Shown here: piece by piece, positions 44,200 through 56,026 of the stretch
Position numbering within the stretch: position 1 is the stretch's first letter
How the letters are laid out: the number at the start of each line of letters is the position of its first letter
Assembly (NCBI RefSeq): GCF_018991925.1
Contig: NW_024756463.1
Coordinates: 425,017-489,016 of the forward strand
Length of the DNA stretch: 64,000 bases
Source: Homarus americanus
Taxonomy: Eukaryota > Arthropoda > Malacostraca > Decapoda > Nephropidae
Direction: 5' to 3'
Made by a program: the position numbers and the translations under genes
The notes under the pieces: generated by a model
What the model saw: the letters and a program-made list of their open reading frames with translations, nothing else
Database searches by the model: none
Told to the model about the DNA's origin: nothing

Positions 44200-45595
44200 C
44201 ACAAATTTACGGAGACCTTGTCAATTCTACACAAAAGATCTAATTTCTTGTGTGTCTTCAAAACAAGGATCTAAAGTCAGTGAAGAAACCTACATATGGA
44301 TAATTTTCCCTTCAGTAACGATCTCTCGTATTTATTCTACTCTTTCTAAGCTTTTGATTATGTGCATGTTTGTTCAAGTCATTCGGTAAATCGAAATATT
44401 TTGGACCGCTCCCCAATGTCAGGAGTTCTTCATGTTTTCGTTTTCAATTAAGTTTATTGTGGTGACGTAGAGCGTATTGGTTAACGCAGTACAATGATTT
44501 GATTCCAAGTAAAGTGATCACGTTGTTCTGAGATGGCGCAGCGGAGCGGGTTAAGGTAGTGTAGTCCAAAAACACCGAGGTTAAATAATGATGTGTGGTG
44601 AGACGACCTGACCTTTTCGATGTTTACCTCACTCGAATTGCCTCAGCCCGTCAGTGTCAGTCGTGCCGCTGTTGACCTGACATAACTTACCCCCACCCGG
44701 AAGCAAATCACTGAGGTGTCATATTAAGTTTCGGCTGAGAGTAAGACATCTATCGCATTTCAGGTTATGAAAACATCAATCCCCGGGTCATAAAGGATCG
44801 TCGTGGTGTGTGAGTGCCCCCTCGGCTGTGAGATCCTCCTTATTTGACGCTCAAACTTCCGGATTTCAGGGCTCTTCAAAGTCGAGCGTCAGGCATCCCA
44901 GGATTCCCAGACCTCCAGGTGCCCGACTACCTTGAGTGTCATATACTTATTTAATAGCACCACCACTTCTCTTTTCCCGCTCTTCCCACACAAGCCTCAT
45001 CTTCCTCCTCACACGATAAGTCTCTCACTGACACCGAGGAACATTTTATCATAGATTCATAAAGACAAATTGTATGACGTAAAGCATCTTGTTCGTCACT
45101 TTCTAGTTCCTTTGCTAAACACATATGGTAATATCTTCACGGCCATCATGAAGTAAACACAAAGTGACGTACTAAATATAGAGAACTTTTATAATCCAGT
45201 TTCAGATGATGTTGGAGACGCGTTTTTAATTCTATCATTCTCACTGAACATTGAATGTCTTAACGTAACAAAACAATGCATCTGAATTTTCTTGAAAACC
45301 CAAAGACTCTCCCCACGACACCTCATCTCCCCCTCTCCCTTCACCGTTGCGGCTGCTTAAAACCACAATATCCATGAGGGTGGTCATATTATAAAAATTC
45401 GAACTTGAGAATTTCTGTTAACGGAGCGTAATGCAGGTTACGGTGCAGACTAATGGTACGTGGTGATGTGGTGTGGTGTGATGCAGTGCACGGTTGAGGT
45501 AAAGTTGTACGTCAAAGTGTTGGTTGTAATTCACTGCAGGTTATTGTGTAGGGCGTGGTAGTGGTGCAGGACAGCGACACTTGCCTCCTTCCCCT
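44200..45595. other. intergenic or intronic sequence
   Basis: No supported exon. TGGCGCAGCGGA near 44,533 resembles a Pol III A box, but no B box follows, so no tRNA is called. Confidence 0.4.
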
Positions 45596-45600
45596 CACAG

Positions 45601-45773
45601 GACGTCGTCAATCAGAGGTGAGGAGGGTGGCGACCTACCTGCAGGAAGCTCTCTATTTCACAAATAACACTCACTTGGGAACATCTGCCTTTGTCATTGA
45701 GGGTAATCTTAGTCACGGCATTACTGTTATACGCAGCGAGCATTCCTTCCCCCCCTCCTTCCACCGCCGCGAG
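45601..45773 (+). CDS. candidate internal exon (phase 1 to 0)
   Basis: Acceptor: a strong polypyrimidine tract (TTGCCTCCTTCCCCTCACAG) ending at 45,600. Donor: GAG then GTGAGG at 45,774. The 173-nt exon enters in phase 1 and leaves in phase 0. The peptide contains VATYLQEALYFTNNTHLG, AFVIEGNLSHGITVIRSEHS and ends SFHRRE, with N-glycosylation sequons NNT and NLS. It has no Cys. The phase pattern equals the exons at 4,314 and 61,378 but sequence similarity is not obvious. Function unknown. Confidence 0.45.
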
Positions 45774-45899
45774 GTGAGGGGACGTCCTCGATCACTGACC
45801 TGCCCAGGAATGTAGGACTGTGTTTTAGCCAGACCAATTCACGCTCTACCTCCACCTAGCTAATGGATATTTTTTGCAATCGAGGGATATTACTTTGAC

Positions 45900-47120
45900 G
45901 TTCTATTTCATGCAACGACCAATATTCTTGTTCACCTCCGCATATTGTCAACAATTTCAGAATCGAATATAAACTATGGTCATTTTTGAGGTTAAGTTAA
46001 TACCAGGAATTAACATTTATAATGATATGTAATCACGGTCTCATTACCTCATCTGTGAAGTATTTATGGTGAAGGTCCTGACACGTGTACCCGTCGTCAT
46101 ATTCCCGGGATATCTCTTATCTAATCATTTATTCTTAGTTACGTCTAGATTAAAAAAATAACAGAGGTCGAAAGTCAAGCAAGACAGAGGTTTATTTTGG
46201 CCGTTTGTTCCGTCGTGGTATAAACACACACACACACACTCTCACTTAGTAACGATCGATCTGAATACAGCGTTTACAGCCTTGGCAACAACCCACCTCA
46301 CTCTCACCTCACTTTCCTTACTACAACCCACCTCACTCTCACCTCACTTTCTTTACTATCACCTCACTTTCCACACTGGCACGCATAGCTGCGTTAGTGA
46401 GGAGGTTCGGAAGTGTATAAAATGAGAAGTATAAAGAAAACTCCTTGCGGAAAAACTACCTGTCAGTCAGGCGATGTGGGAATATACAGTTTTCTGACTA
46501 ACACAAACAAAATGAAAGTGAAAAAAAATTAAATTACATTTTCTTGCTTTAGAATTATCAGTAATATTGATGAATAAAATAATGTATAAAATGATTATCC
46601 TGTTTTAAAAATGTTCAGGAATTAAAAAATAATAATTCACAAATGCACTGGATAAATTGTGGTGGTATACAGTATGTAAGCATTTAGTAATTACTGTTTA
46701 AAATGTACATTGTACGAAAATTTTAAATTATTTTATTTTACGCTCCAACGACAACAAAATAAGAATCATAAATTCATAATACATCAGATGAATACGGAGG
46801 AGCAGGAGGTGAGGACCACAATAACAACACACACCCACTAGGGCGCTAGGCAATACATCTCTCCTGATGGTCGTCAATATATACTTTATGACTAGTAGCG
46901 TACAACAAATCTCTCACTCCAAATACTATGATAAAAATAACTAAAACCACCAGAAACATCATAATATACCAGGCCAAACTGTATGCTACGTCTTTTGTTG
47001 TGGAGGTGTGGGCGTGTGGCCACCACAATGGGTAAAGAACCTAAAGATTTCTTCTTGTCACACACACAAGCATAATGACACATCTATTCATACTTAAAGG
47101 TTCTGGGTTTCGGAGGGCAA
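45900..47120. other. AT-rich sequence
   Basis: Short (CA)n at about 46,222-46,240 and a small ACCTCACTCTCACCTCACTT duplication at 46,291-46,373. No gene recognised. Confidence 0.45.
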
Positions 47121-47122
47121 AT

Positions 47123-47162
47123 AAGGCGTTTTAAGAAGCACGGAATAGCTAACGCGTTAGCT
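47123..47162. repeat. left inverted repeat with near-palindromic core
   Basis: AAGGCGTTTT, a 10-base spacer, then GAATAGCTAACGCGTTAGCT. The same blocks recur inverted at 48,466-48,508. The core AGCTAACGCGTTAGCT is self-complementary. Confidence 0.7.
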
Positions 47163-47464
47163 TTCTCTGACTGTCATTAAAAAATACGACATTGTACTGC
47201 GTCTTGGGAATAACTGTTGTACAAAGTCTTCAGAAAACAATAAAATTGGGAGAACTGTTATTTGGACACAATACGGAAAGAAACGGTAAAGAAAATATAT
47301 AGAAAATTATGGAAAGAATGACAAAAAGGAAAAAAGTCCATCAGTCAATAATAAATAAGAATAAAAAAAATCGGGCCTGTTGTAAAGGTTGGTGGTTCGG
47401 ACTCGCTGCTTCATTGTTTACAGCTGTTCGCATACATAAACACGCAACACGGCGAATTTCAGGT

Positions 47465-48440
47465 TCATTTTATTATTTTTTTTACGGGAATTAGCTCACC
47501 CGGGCACAGGTCAAACGACCCACAACGGAGCCTGGGGTGAAAAAAACCGGAAAGAAATTGTAAATATAGAAAAAAAAGGTTATACTGTATTAATCTACAC
47601 CACGAAGATGCCGGAAAACTAGCTTTTTTTAAAGTGAGACAGATTGTAAGAGCATGGAAACACAGAAGAAGGCAGAGCATTCCACAGTTTGGCTGTGTGA
47701 GGAAAGGAGGTACTATAACGGGTTATTCTCGTGTGACCGACATCCACAGAGAAATGGTGGGCACCGCAGGCAAGACGTGTGTTACGAGCCCTGCGGCTTG
47801 CCGGCGGTACACAGGATGCCAAATCCACCGAACATTGCCTGTTAAAGTATCTGTAAAACAGAGAGTGAAGCAACATTGCGGCGGGGAAGATTGTCGACTA
47901 AAGGAGGAGAGTTAATAAGACGAAATGCCTTTGATTCCACCTATCTAATAGTTGGACAGAAGAAGAGCCACCCCAGATATGAGCAGTACTCCAAGTTAGG
48001 ACGAATGAATCCTATATACTTGGAGCAACTGCTCAGGAATTAAGCTGTGACATCTGTACAGCATTCCCAACTTTCAGAGCTTTAGTTATACTAAGGATGT
48101 GTGATTTCCAGGACATATTGGAGGAAATGGTGAGGCCTAACATATTTATTTCAGAATTTGGGGGGGATGATAGCGTCCTGGAATGTAATTAGTGGGAGAT
48201 CGTCTAATTTCCAAAGTGTAATTGGTAAATATTGAGTATTAATTTTTGCATTTACAGAACTTTAATCAACTTGTTCACCCTTATTCAAAGTATCTTATGA
48301 GTAATGGTATTAAAATTTTAATCATATTTGAGTAATTTATCAATATTGTTACATCAAAGTCATCAACGGCTAATGAAATCGGACAGCACCCACGTAAAAA
48401 GCCTACACCAAGCTGTGAATTAAACTGGCATGCCCTCAAA
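47465..48440 (-). mobile_element. decayed LINE ORF2 C-terminus and 3' tail
   Basis: Minus strand: DDLPLITFQDAIIPP, EINMLGLTISSNMSWKSHIL, FIRPNLEYC, VESKAFRLINSPPLVDNLP, RNTRLACGAHHFSVDVGHTR, then SFPHTAKLWNALPSSVFP and LSHFKKS. The C-terminal region of a LINE polymerase (jockey/CR1 group) is clear. There are frameshifts around 47,880-48,060. The 3' end contains GACCTGTGCCCGGGTGAGCT and CCCGTAAAAAAA, the same tail found at 49,986-50,060 and 51,757-51,815. Confidence 0.85.
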
Positions 48441-48465
48441 TAAAAAAGTAGCGTCTGCGAATACA

Positions 48466-48508
48466 GAATAGCTAACGCGTTAGCTATTCAGTGAATCGAA
48501 AACGCCTT
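48466..48508. repeat. right inverted repeat with 24-bp perfect palindrome
   Basis: A perfect palindrome at 48,466-48,489 (half-site GAATAGCTAACG) is followed by AAAACGCCTT (48,499-48,508). It is inverted relative to 47,123-47,162, so the LINE fragment lies between the two copies. Confidence 0.75.
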
Positions 48509-48514
48509 ACAATA

Positions 48515-49800
48515 ACCGCCTATAATCAGTAGCCACATCACTGTATACAACTTGGCCACCTGTCTTCGTAATACATATGAGTGAGTGAAAGTGTAAAGGC
48601 CTTATGTATCACTATAAAAACACATGAACTACTGTATCCCCTTCTGTAATTGCATCATATTCGGCTCTAAATTCACGGCATTTGATTTATTACACGTGTA
48701 GTAGTTTGAGGTTATTTAGCGTAGCAATGATGCAAGAAGTGAGTTGGTTGGTATAACACGGCCACGGGGAGAAATATCGGTGGTCATCCACTCTCGCCTC
48801 CCACCCCCCAATTCCCCCTCCACACAAACGTACGCTTCTTTCTCCTCATTTTCTCTACAGTATGCTTCCTTGCGTACAGTATACAGGTATATATGTTTAC
48901 TGCGGTAGACCCTATTTCCTCTACCCATTCTTACGCCTCACCACGGACGATCAATGATTTGTACCTTCAGCAGTGTGGCAGTAAACAACCAAAGAACCCT
49001 AGAATCTAGGATTGTCCTAGGACCTAGACTATCTCCACTAGGGGCTGGTGCTGGGGTCTATACGTATGTGTCCTCTAACTGTGAATGCTGTAAACGGTGT
49101 CACTGACAATAGCTATGAGTCATTCTGTCACACTCATCCAAGTGATAAATATGCAGTGTGGCTGTTTATTGTATATATTCGTTCTAGTGTTATTTATATT
49201 CTATTTCTGTGAGATTAAAATAGAATAGACTTGAACAACACTGGCACAGGTACACATCCGACAGCCTAGTACAGAGCCTAGCAATATGACAAGTGACGAA
49301 GAGAATAAAATAAAGTAAAGGACAGAAATATATGAGATAATCAATAAGCGAGAGTACTGTACTGTACTGCAGTGTACATGTTATAGTGAGGATATCAGAA
49401 CTAATGAAACGTTTATACCTGTTGGTTCATCTCAAAAGTGTCAAACTTAATTTTTGTCGACTGCTGATCCAAATAACCTTGCATACATTTCACATTACCA
49501 AACAGGGAGGTACTACCGCCTGGGAAGCTATTGGAAGCATAATGTGTTGTCTAATGGTAGACCCTGCTGCTATATGGCAACACGAAAATTGTGACCAAGT
49601 CCCAGGTTGCTCATCTGACTTTCTGCCTCATTTACACACAATTGCAGGGTCTCAATTGTTTCTCTGTTGACAACACAACATACATACTGTATAATGTTTC
49701 TCACTTTTGATTTTTTTATTTTTGTATTTCTTTATGGTTCTTTGTTATTATTACAGTATTATTATAATTTTTAATTTGTTTTATTTTCAATTTTGTATTT
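48515..49800. other. unique sequence
   Basis: A 94-codon plus-strand frame at 49,386-49,670 has acceptor-like sequence but no other support. No gene is called. Confidence 0.4.
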
Positions 49801-49930
49801 TATATTATAATTTTATTTACTATGAATTATTATTATTATTATTATTATAAGATTATTATTATTATTGTTATTATTATTATTATTATTATTATCATTATTA
49901 TTATTATTATTATTAGATTATTATTAGTAG

Positions 49931-49966
<36 letters not shown>

Positions 49967-50065
49967 GTTATTATTATTATTATTATATTTTCGCCCCCCA
50001 GGCCCCGATGTGGGTCAGTGACCTGTGCCCGGGTGGGCTAATCCCCGTAAAAAAAGAAAAAAAGA
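49700..50065 (+). mobile_element. LINE 3' UTR with (ATT)n and conserved tail
   Basis: T/AT-rich sequence then a long (ATT)n block (49,815-49,985), followed by GGCCCCGATGTGGGTCAGTG, ACCTGTGCCCGGGTGGGCTA and ATCCCCGTAAAAAAAG. The last part matches the 3' end of the LINE at 47,465, and a third copy is at 51,661-51,825. The ATT microsatellite is internal to the element. Confidence 0.7.
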
Positions 50066-50704
50066 AAGTTAATTCAGCACTTGGGGATGAGAAGAGAGAG
50101 AGTGGATGCCTGGAGGAAGTAGCTGCCTCACTCTTGCTTGTGTGAGTAACGGTGTTTATCCTCCTCACCTCACATTTCACTTTCTTCAATAATACAATAT
50201 TTTCACCAATGGACACACACACACCATCACCCTGTACTACAAATTAGCAGACAAAATCCAATCAATTTTGTACAAGTCATCTTACAAAACTGACATACAA
50301 AATCCCCTCCAAACAAGTCAAAATTCTTAAGATTCTCAAAACAATTCTGCTTCATTTCAACCCAACCGAGACCCTCCCGCCAAAAAAGTTAGGAACAGGA
50401 AACATTATCCTTTTATAAGAAGGAAACAAACACCTCGGTTGAGTTTAAAAGTGAAGCATCACTGATATTTGCAGCCCACCCCTCACCTGTCAAGGAAACC
50501 TGAAGGAGCCACACCCCACTGAGAGCTGCCACTGTGTCGTCCCAGGCTGGGGGAGCTTCAACTTGGGTTACGCAAGTCTTGAGGGCCATACGATGAAAAT
50601 AGAAAAGGAGTATGAAAAAGGTGACCTCAGGAAGGGACCAATGAATCTGTTTCACTAACAGTTTGTTTTAAAAAAATATATAAATTTTAGTTAAGGCTGC
50701 ATCA

Positions 50705-51195
50705 TGGTAGTAAGTGTGTGGTAGTGGTGAGGGTGATGGTGAGGGAGGGTGGTGGTGGTGGGAGGGTGGGCCACCTGGCAGTGTGGTGGAGGGTGGGCCA
50801 CCTGGCAGTGTGGTGGAGGGTGGGCCACCTGGCAGTGTGGTGGAGGTGGGCCACCTGGCAGTGTGGTGGAGGGTGGGACCACCTGGCAGTGTGGTGGAAG
50901 GTGGGCCACCTGGCAGTGTGGTGGAGGGTGGCCACCTGGCAGTGTGGGGGGGAGTGGGAAGGTGGGCCACCTGGCAGTGTGTGGTGGAAGGTGGGCCACC
51001 TGGAGTGTGGTGGAGGTGGGCCACCTGGGGAGGTGGTGGAAGGTGGGCCACCTGGCAGTGTGGTGGAAGGTGGGCCACCTGGCAGTGTGGTGGATGCAGG
51101 GGGAGGTGGACCACCTGTCAGTGTGTGGTGGAGGCGGGCCACCTGGCAGTGTGGTGAAAGGTGGGCCACCTGGCAGTGTGGTGGAGGGTGGGCCA
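50705..51195. repeat. minisatellite, 27-bp unit
   Basis: About 17 copies of GGTGGGCCACCTGGCAGTGT plus GGTGGAG. GGTGGGCCACC is nearly self-complementary, so each unit can form a small hairpin. The 27-bp period leaves frames open on both strands. Confidence 0.95.
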
Positions 51196-51260
51196 AGCAG
51201 TGGCAAGCCAGGCACTCCAGCTCTACGCCTCACCCGGGAGCTCAACACTCCTCATCGGGT

Positions 51261-51281
51261 AACACACACACACACACACAC
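51261..51281. repeat. (CA)n microsatellite
   Basis: About 10 CA copies. Confidence 0.9.
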
Positions 51282-51660
51282 TACGGACTGATTCCCTTGT
51301 TACTTCACCCAAACGCCGTAAATTTGATTATTTCTCCTTCACGTCACAAAATATAAACTAGGTCCGTATCCCTGCAAACTGTGGTGGTGTGGTATGTGTC
51401 GCCGTTATCGGAATAATTGTTTGACTCGGCTTCAAACACAACAGACTCTTGGAAAATAGTGATAATGTTTTGTTTTTATTGTTGCAACTCAGTGAATATT
51501 ACTGTGTGGAAGGTAGACTTAAATTAGGTTAGACTAATGTTGTTCACCTATAGTGTGTATCACATTTACTATTTTATCTTTATATTTCTTGCTGTGTACA
51601 TGCCAAAAAGATTATTTGTAAACCCGGAAGACTGAATAACTAATCAAGTATTACAGTGGT

Positions 51661-51825
51661 GTTCTTATTATTATTAATTATCATTAGTATATTATTTTTT
51701 TTATTATAAAATTTACATACTCTGAATTATATATAATTATTATTATTAATTACATTTTGTGCCCCCAGGCCTGATGGTCAGTGACCTTGCCTGGTGGGCT
51801 GATCCCCTAAAAAAAAAATTAAAAA
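51661..51825 (+). mobile_element. LINE 3' UTR tail, diverged copy
   Basis: ATT-rich block then TTTTGTGCCCCCAGGCCTGA, TGGTCAGTGACCTTGCCTGG and TGGGCTGATCCCCTAAAAAA. Same order as 49,815-50,065. Confidence 0.65.
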
Positions 51826-52027
51826 TAATCAATGTATAAAAAAATTCGTAAAGGCATGACGTAATTATATATTTCACTTCCATTTATTTTATTTATTTTC
51901 ATATAGTTTTATTTATGATATATATTTCACGAGGATTTCCCCAATGTTGACATCAATGTATTTTACTACTTTAATTACGTAAAATTGTTAGTAAGTATTA
52001 TATGGAATATTACACTGGCAAACCATG

Positions 52028-52222
52028 CTGAAGAGTTGAAGGGTTGGGTTAGGCAAGACAGGTTAGAAGAGGTTAGGTTAGGTTAGGTTAGGCAAGACAG
52101 CTTAAGTTAGCTGGGACAAGTTAGATTAGGTTAGGTGGGAGAGGTTAGGTTAAGCGAGACAGGTTAGGTTAGGTGAGACAGGTTAGGTTAGGTTAAGTGA
52201 GACAGACAGGTTAGGTTAGGTG
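52028..52222. repeat. TTAGG-like array with GACAGG insert
   Basis: GGTTAGGTTAGGTTAGGCAA, then AGACAGGTTAGGTTAGGTGA units of roughly 25 bp: telomere-like repeats that have become a longer minisatellite. Orientation TTAGG on the plus strand. Confidence 0.85.
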
Positions 52223-52444
52223 AATGAGAAACATCTACGAGAGACCCAGTACATAGAAGGGACGAGAAGCACAGCACATCAACACTGACACCACCTGCAG
52301 GATAAGTCGAGCCCACGGAGACGAGTCAAAATATAGACCACCAAACCTTGTCTGTGATGGCGGATTGGTGGGGTTAGGTGAGAGCTATGAGGTGTCAAGA
52401 CCTTACAACTGACCCCTTCACAAAAGTCCTCCATGTTGGCGTTT

Positions 52445-52605
52445 AGTGAGGAGGAGGAGGGAAAGGAGGAGGAGGAGGGAGAGGTGGGGAGGGAGGGAAA
52501 GGAGGAGGGGAGGGAGAGAGGAAGAGGTGGATGTGAAGAGGGAGAGAAGGGAGGAGGGAAAGGAGGAAAAGGAAGAGGGAAAGGAAGAGGTGGATGAGGA
52601 AGAGA
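52445..52605. repeat. GGA-rich purine tract
   Basis: GGAGGAGGAGGGAAAGGAGG-type low-complexity DNA leading into the next array. Confidence 0.85.
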
Positions 52606-52607
52606 GG

Positions 52608-53530
52608 GAGGTGTTGGTCCAGCAGGGAAGTGGGTCCAGCAGGGAGGTGTTGGTCCAGCAGGGGGAGTGGTTGGCCAGCAGGGGAGGTGTTGGTCCAGCA
52701 GGGGGTGTAGTCCAGCAGGGGAGTGTTGGTCCAGCAGGGGGGAGGTGGTCCAGCAGGGGAGGTGTTGGTCCAGCGGGGGAGGTAGTTGGTCCAGCAGGGG
52801 AGGTGTTGGTCCAGCAGGGGAGGTGTTGGTCCAGCAGGGGGAGGTGTGGGTCCAGCAGGGGGAGGTGTTGGTTCAGCAGGGGGAGGTGTTGGTTCAGCAG
52901 GGGAGGAGGTGTTGGTTCAGCAGGGGAGGAGGTGTTGGTCCAGCAGGGGAGGAGGTGTTGGTTCAGCAGGGGAGGGTGTGGTTCAGCAGGGGAGGTGTTG
53001 GTTCAGCAGGGAGGAGGTGTTGGTTCAGCAGGGAGGAGGTGTTGGTTCAGCAGGGAGGAGAGGTGTTGGTTCAGCAGGGGAGGAGGTGTTGGTTCAGCAG
53101 GGAGGAGGTGTTGGTTCAGCAGGGGAGGAGGTGTTGTTCAGCAGGGGAGGAGGTGTTGGTTCAGCAGGGAGGAGGTGTTGGTTCAGCAGGGAAGGAGGTG
53201 TTGGTCCAGCAGGGAGAGGTGTTGGTTCAGCAGGGAGTGTTAGTCCAGCAGGGGAGGAGGGTCCAGCAGGGGAGGTGTTGGTCCAGCAGGGGGAGGTGTT
53301 GGTCCAGCAGGGGAAGTGGGGGAGGTGTTGGTCCAGCAGGGAGGTGTAGTTCAGCAGGGGAGGAGGTGTTGGTCCAGCAGGGAGGAGGTGTTGGTGTCAG
53401 CAGGGAGGAAGGTCCAGCAGGGAGAGTGTGGTCCAGCAGGGGAGGAGGTGTTGGTCCAGCAGGGGAGGAGGTGTTGGTCCAGCAGGGGAGGAGGTGTTGG
53501 TCCAGCAGGGGAGGAGGTGTTGGTCCAGCA
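52608..53530. repeat. minisatellite, 21/24-bp unit
   Basis: About 40 copies of GGAGGTGTTGGTCCAGCAGG-G, with GGAGGAGG and TTCAGCAG variants. Lengths are often multiples of three, so frames of 260-340 codons (Val-Leu-Val-Gln-Gln-Gly repeats) appear on the plus strand. Unit length slips by 1-2 bp in several places, changing frame, which argues against coding. Confidence 0.9.
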
Positions 53531-53559
53531 GTATATCATCTAGCGTCCATTTGTTCTCG

Positions 53560-54365
53560 TTTCGCCACTACTATGCTTACTCGCATCATTATTAACCTGT
53601 CTGAACTGCCTCTTGTTGTTACATTACCTGAATCACTCACTAATGGCTGCAACACATACCGATATAACAAATTATTAACACAGCTGGAGCCTTATTGAAC
53701 GTGTACATTGATGATTAAGGATGATACATACTTAAATATTCATACGTGGATACATTTTATGTCTTGTATATGTGTATGCATGAATGTGTTCTACAAGTAT
53801 GGATTAATAAAAGGAGGCGTGTAGGCGAAGATGATTGTCAGTCTCGTTGTTTTTTAGTACAGACAAACAAACAAAAAGGAAGTTCTTAAAGATAAGCCTG
53901 GGACATGTTCATCTTGGCACCGTGAACTGTACCAAGCAGAACCTTCCCGTTACACCTTAATCCAGAACAAGTTTGAGAAAGACGTATACAAAAAATGCAC
54001 TGGTCTTGACTGTCGAGATACCGTACCGTACAACATAGTCCCGTTGCCGTGGGAAGTACTCACACGGTCTAAAATAATTGTGTATTGTTCGGGTCCTCCA
54101 GTATAAATGAAATTATTAACAGCTTTCCAAAGAATTCAAAAATAAATAAAATAAATAAAAATAAATAAATAAATTAACCATCATGTGAAAGAGGCCTGAT
54201 ACGTGACCTTCTTGTAACACTGGTGGGCACTCGTGACAACATTACCAAAGTCAACCAAATGTCTCGGGAATTTAGCCTTGTCGCTGGGTCGTGATGGGGA
54301 GCCGCTGTGTAAATAATAGCGTACAGTGACTATAGATTAAGTTGTCAAAGTTTGTGCGGACGAGG
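53560..54365. other. unique sequence
   Basis: No exon or element recognised; an AAATAAATAAATA run lies near 54,145-54,175. Confidence 0.45.
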
Positions 54366-54374
54366 ACAAAGCTC

Positions 54375-54735
54375 TCAAAGGTATTGTCCAGTAAAGCTCT
54401 CATAGGTATTGTCCAGTAAAGCTCATAGGTATTGTCCAGTAAAGCTCTCATAGGTATTGTCCAGAAGCTCTCATAGGTATTGTCCAGTAAGGTCTCATAG
54501 GTATTGTCCGGTGAAGTTTGTCATATTGTCCAGTGAAGCTCTCTCATAGGTATTGTCCAGTAAGGCCCCTCATAGGTATTGTCCGGTGAAGCCAGGTATT
54601 GTCCAGAAGCTCTCATAGGTATTGTCCAGTAAGGCCCTCATAGGTATTGTCCAGTGAAGCCAGGTATTGTCCAGTGAAGCTCTCATAGGTATTGTCTAGA
54701 GAAGCTCATGTATTGTCCAGTGAAGCTCTCAAGTT
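54375..54735. repeat. minisatellite, 25-bp unit
   Basis: About 14 copies of AAAGCTCTCATAGGTATTGT-CCAGT, with deletions and CCAGTGAAGCC variants. Confidence 0.95.
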
Positions 54736-54739
54736 AACA

Positions 54740-56020
54740 GACCAAACACCATAATATATTTCAGAACAGACAGACAGACTGCACATGACCATACTTTATT
54801 TTTAAACGTGTTCGCTCGGGGGATAATAATGACTTGGGTTAACCCTTAGACACAGCCCTGGCAGTTAGCTCTTTTCTGTTCTTTCCTTGCCTCTTGGGAT
54901 CCTGTTAAGAATTTCCTTGGGTCGCTGTTGTTGTTGTTGTGTACTTCTAGAATATGGCCGCCCACAGTCAGATCAGTTCCTTTGTTCTTGTGTCAGTGTC
55001 TTGTATTCTCGGTCTGTAGTCTTAGTATTTGTTTATTTTCTTGTATGTTCTTTGTTATGACTACCAGATAAGCAGTATTTGTTTTTATGATGTAAACAGT
55101 ACAGTTAATAGTTTCTGTCATTTTTTTTCTCCTTTGAGTCGTGTTTTGCATCCACGAATTGACAATGGTGGTGTGTTGCTTCAATGCTTTCTTATGAGAC
55201 AAAGGATTTAATGTTGCTTTTGAATATATGACAGTTTTCAAACGGTTTTTCAACCCTTTTTCACTTATTTATTAATTTCCAATGTTGAGAACAAGAAGGC
55301 AGAACTCAGTACTTCAATAGGTGGTTGTTGACCATTGAGTCATCATATCATGGACGTTATATTTACTTGATAATAGCCTAAATTCATCACGGCACTGCCA
55401 GACACCACCGATGTGTCAAGCTGCCAGTTTTACTCGATAGTAATTTAAGTTCGCCTGACCATCAACTCTCGCAGAGTTGGGCGGCCTGAATATTTAATGT
55501 TGCCTTTATAACTCAGTAGCAGTTATTGTTGGATGAATGAATGCAAGTTATAAGTACAGTGTTGGCGTTCAATAACTACACGGGGTGAGAAGGTCTGTCT
55601 GTTTGATCACAACACTTGGGGCCCGGTAACGAGGGGTCACCCCACTGTGGTGCGGAGTGTGACATGTACACACTGAAAGTGGTTTTATCCAGCTGTTCTT
55701 CCACAATTGTTACCTTACATTAAGCCCTTATATCGGTCTCCTCTACCTGTTGTTTCCTAAGTTTATTTTGCAGCTGAACATCCAGTGTGGAGATGTAGTC
55801 AGCCAGGCTGTCGCTGAGTCACTATTCTTCCCGGCTCATGAGAGACACTTGAAGATCTCTGTTACATTCTCTCCTGAAGCCTCGGTGATCTAATATCTAC
55901 TGTATTAAACAAGACAGTCTACGGCCTCCAATGTCAACTTTATATTCTCTTCGCTCGTTGTTTAATAATAAAACTGTAAAACTTCCCGCGTGAATGTTAT
56001 GTCGCACCTTCTCTTCTTCG
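54740..56020. other. AT-rich sequence, probably intron
   Basis: No coding frame with splice sites. It lies immediately upstream of the exon at 56,027. Confidence 0.45.
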
Positions 56021-56026
56021 TTCCAG

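Noticed and set aside
44461..44590. Possible tRNA or SINE with an A-box-like TGGCGCAGCGGA
   Set aside because: No B box at the right distance and no cloverleaf by eye.
49386..49670. Plus-strand frame GGTTAWEAIGSIMCC... after an AACAG acceptor
   Set aside because: No convincing donor in phase and no similarity to the candidate modules.
50413..50655. Minus-strand frame MALKTCVTQVEAPPAW... with a GTGAGG donor
   Set aside because: A possible exon, but no acceptor, no partner exon and no recognised similarity; support is too thin.
52446..53698. Frames of 260-343 codons with VLVQQG repeats
   Set aside because: Tandem 21/24-bp minisatellite. Three frames are open over the same DNA and unit-length slips change frame.
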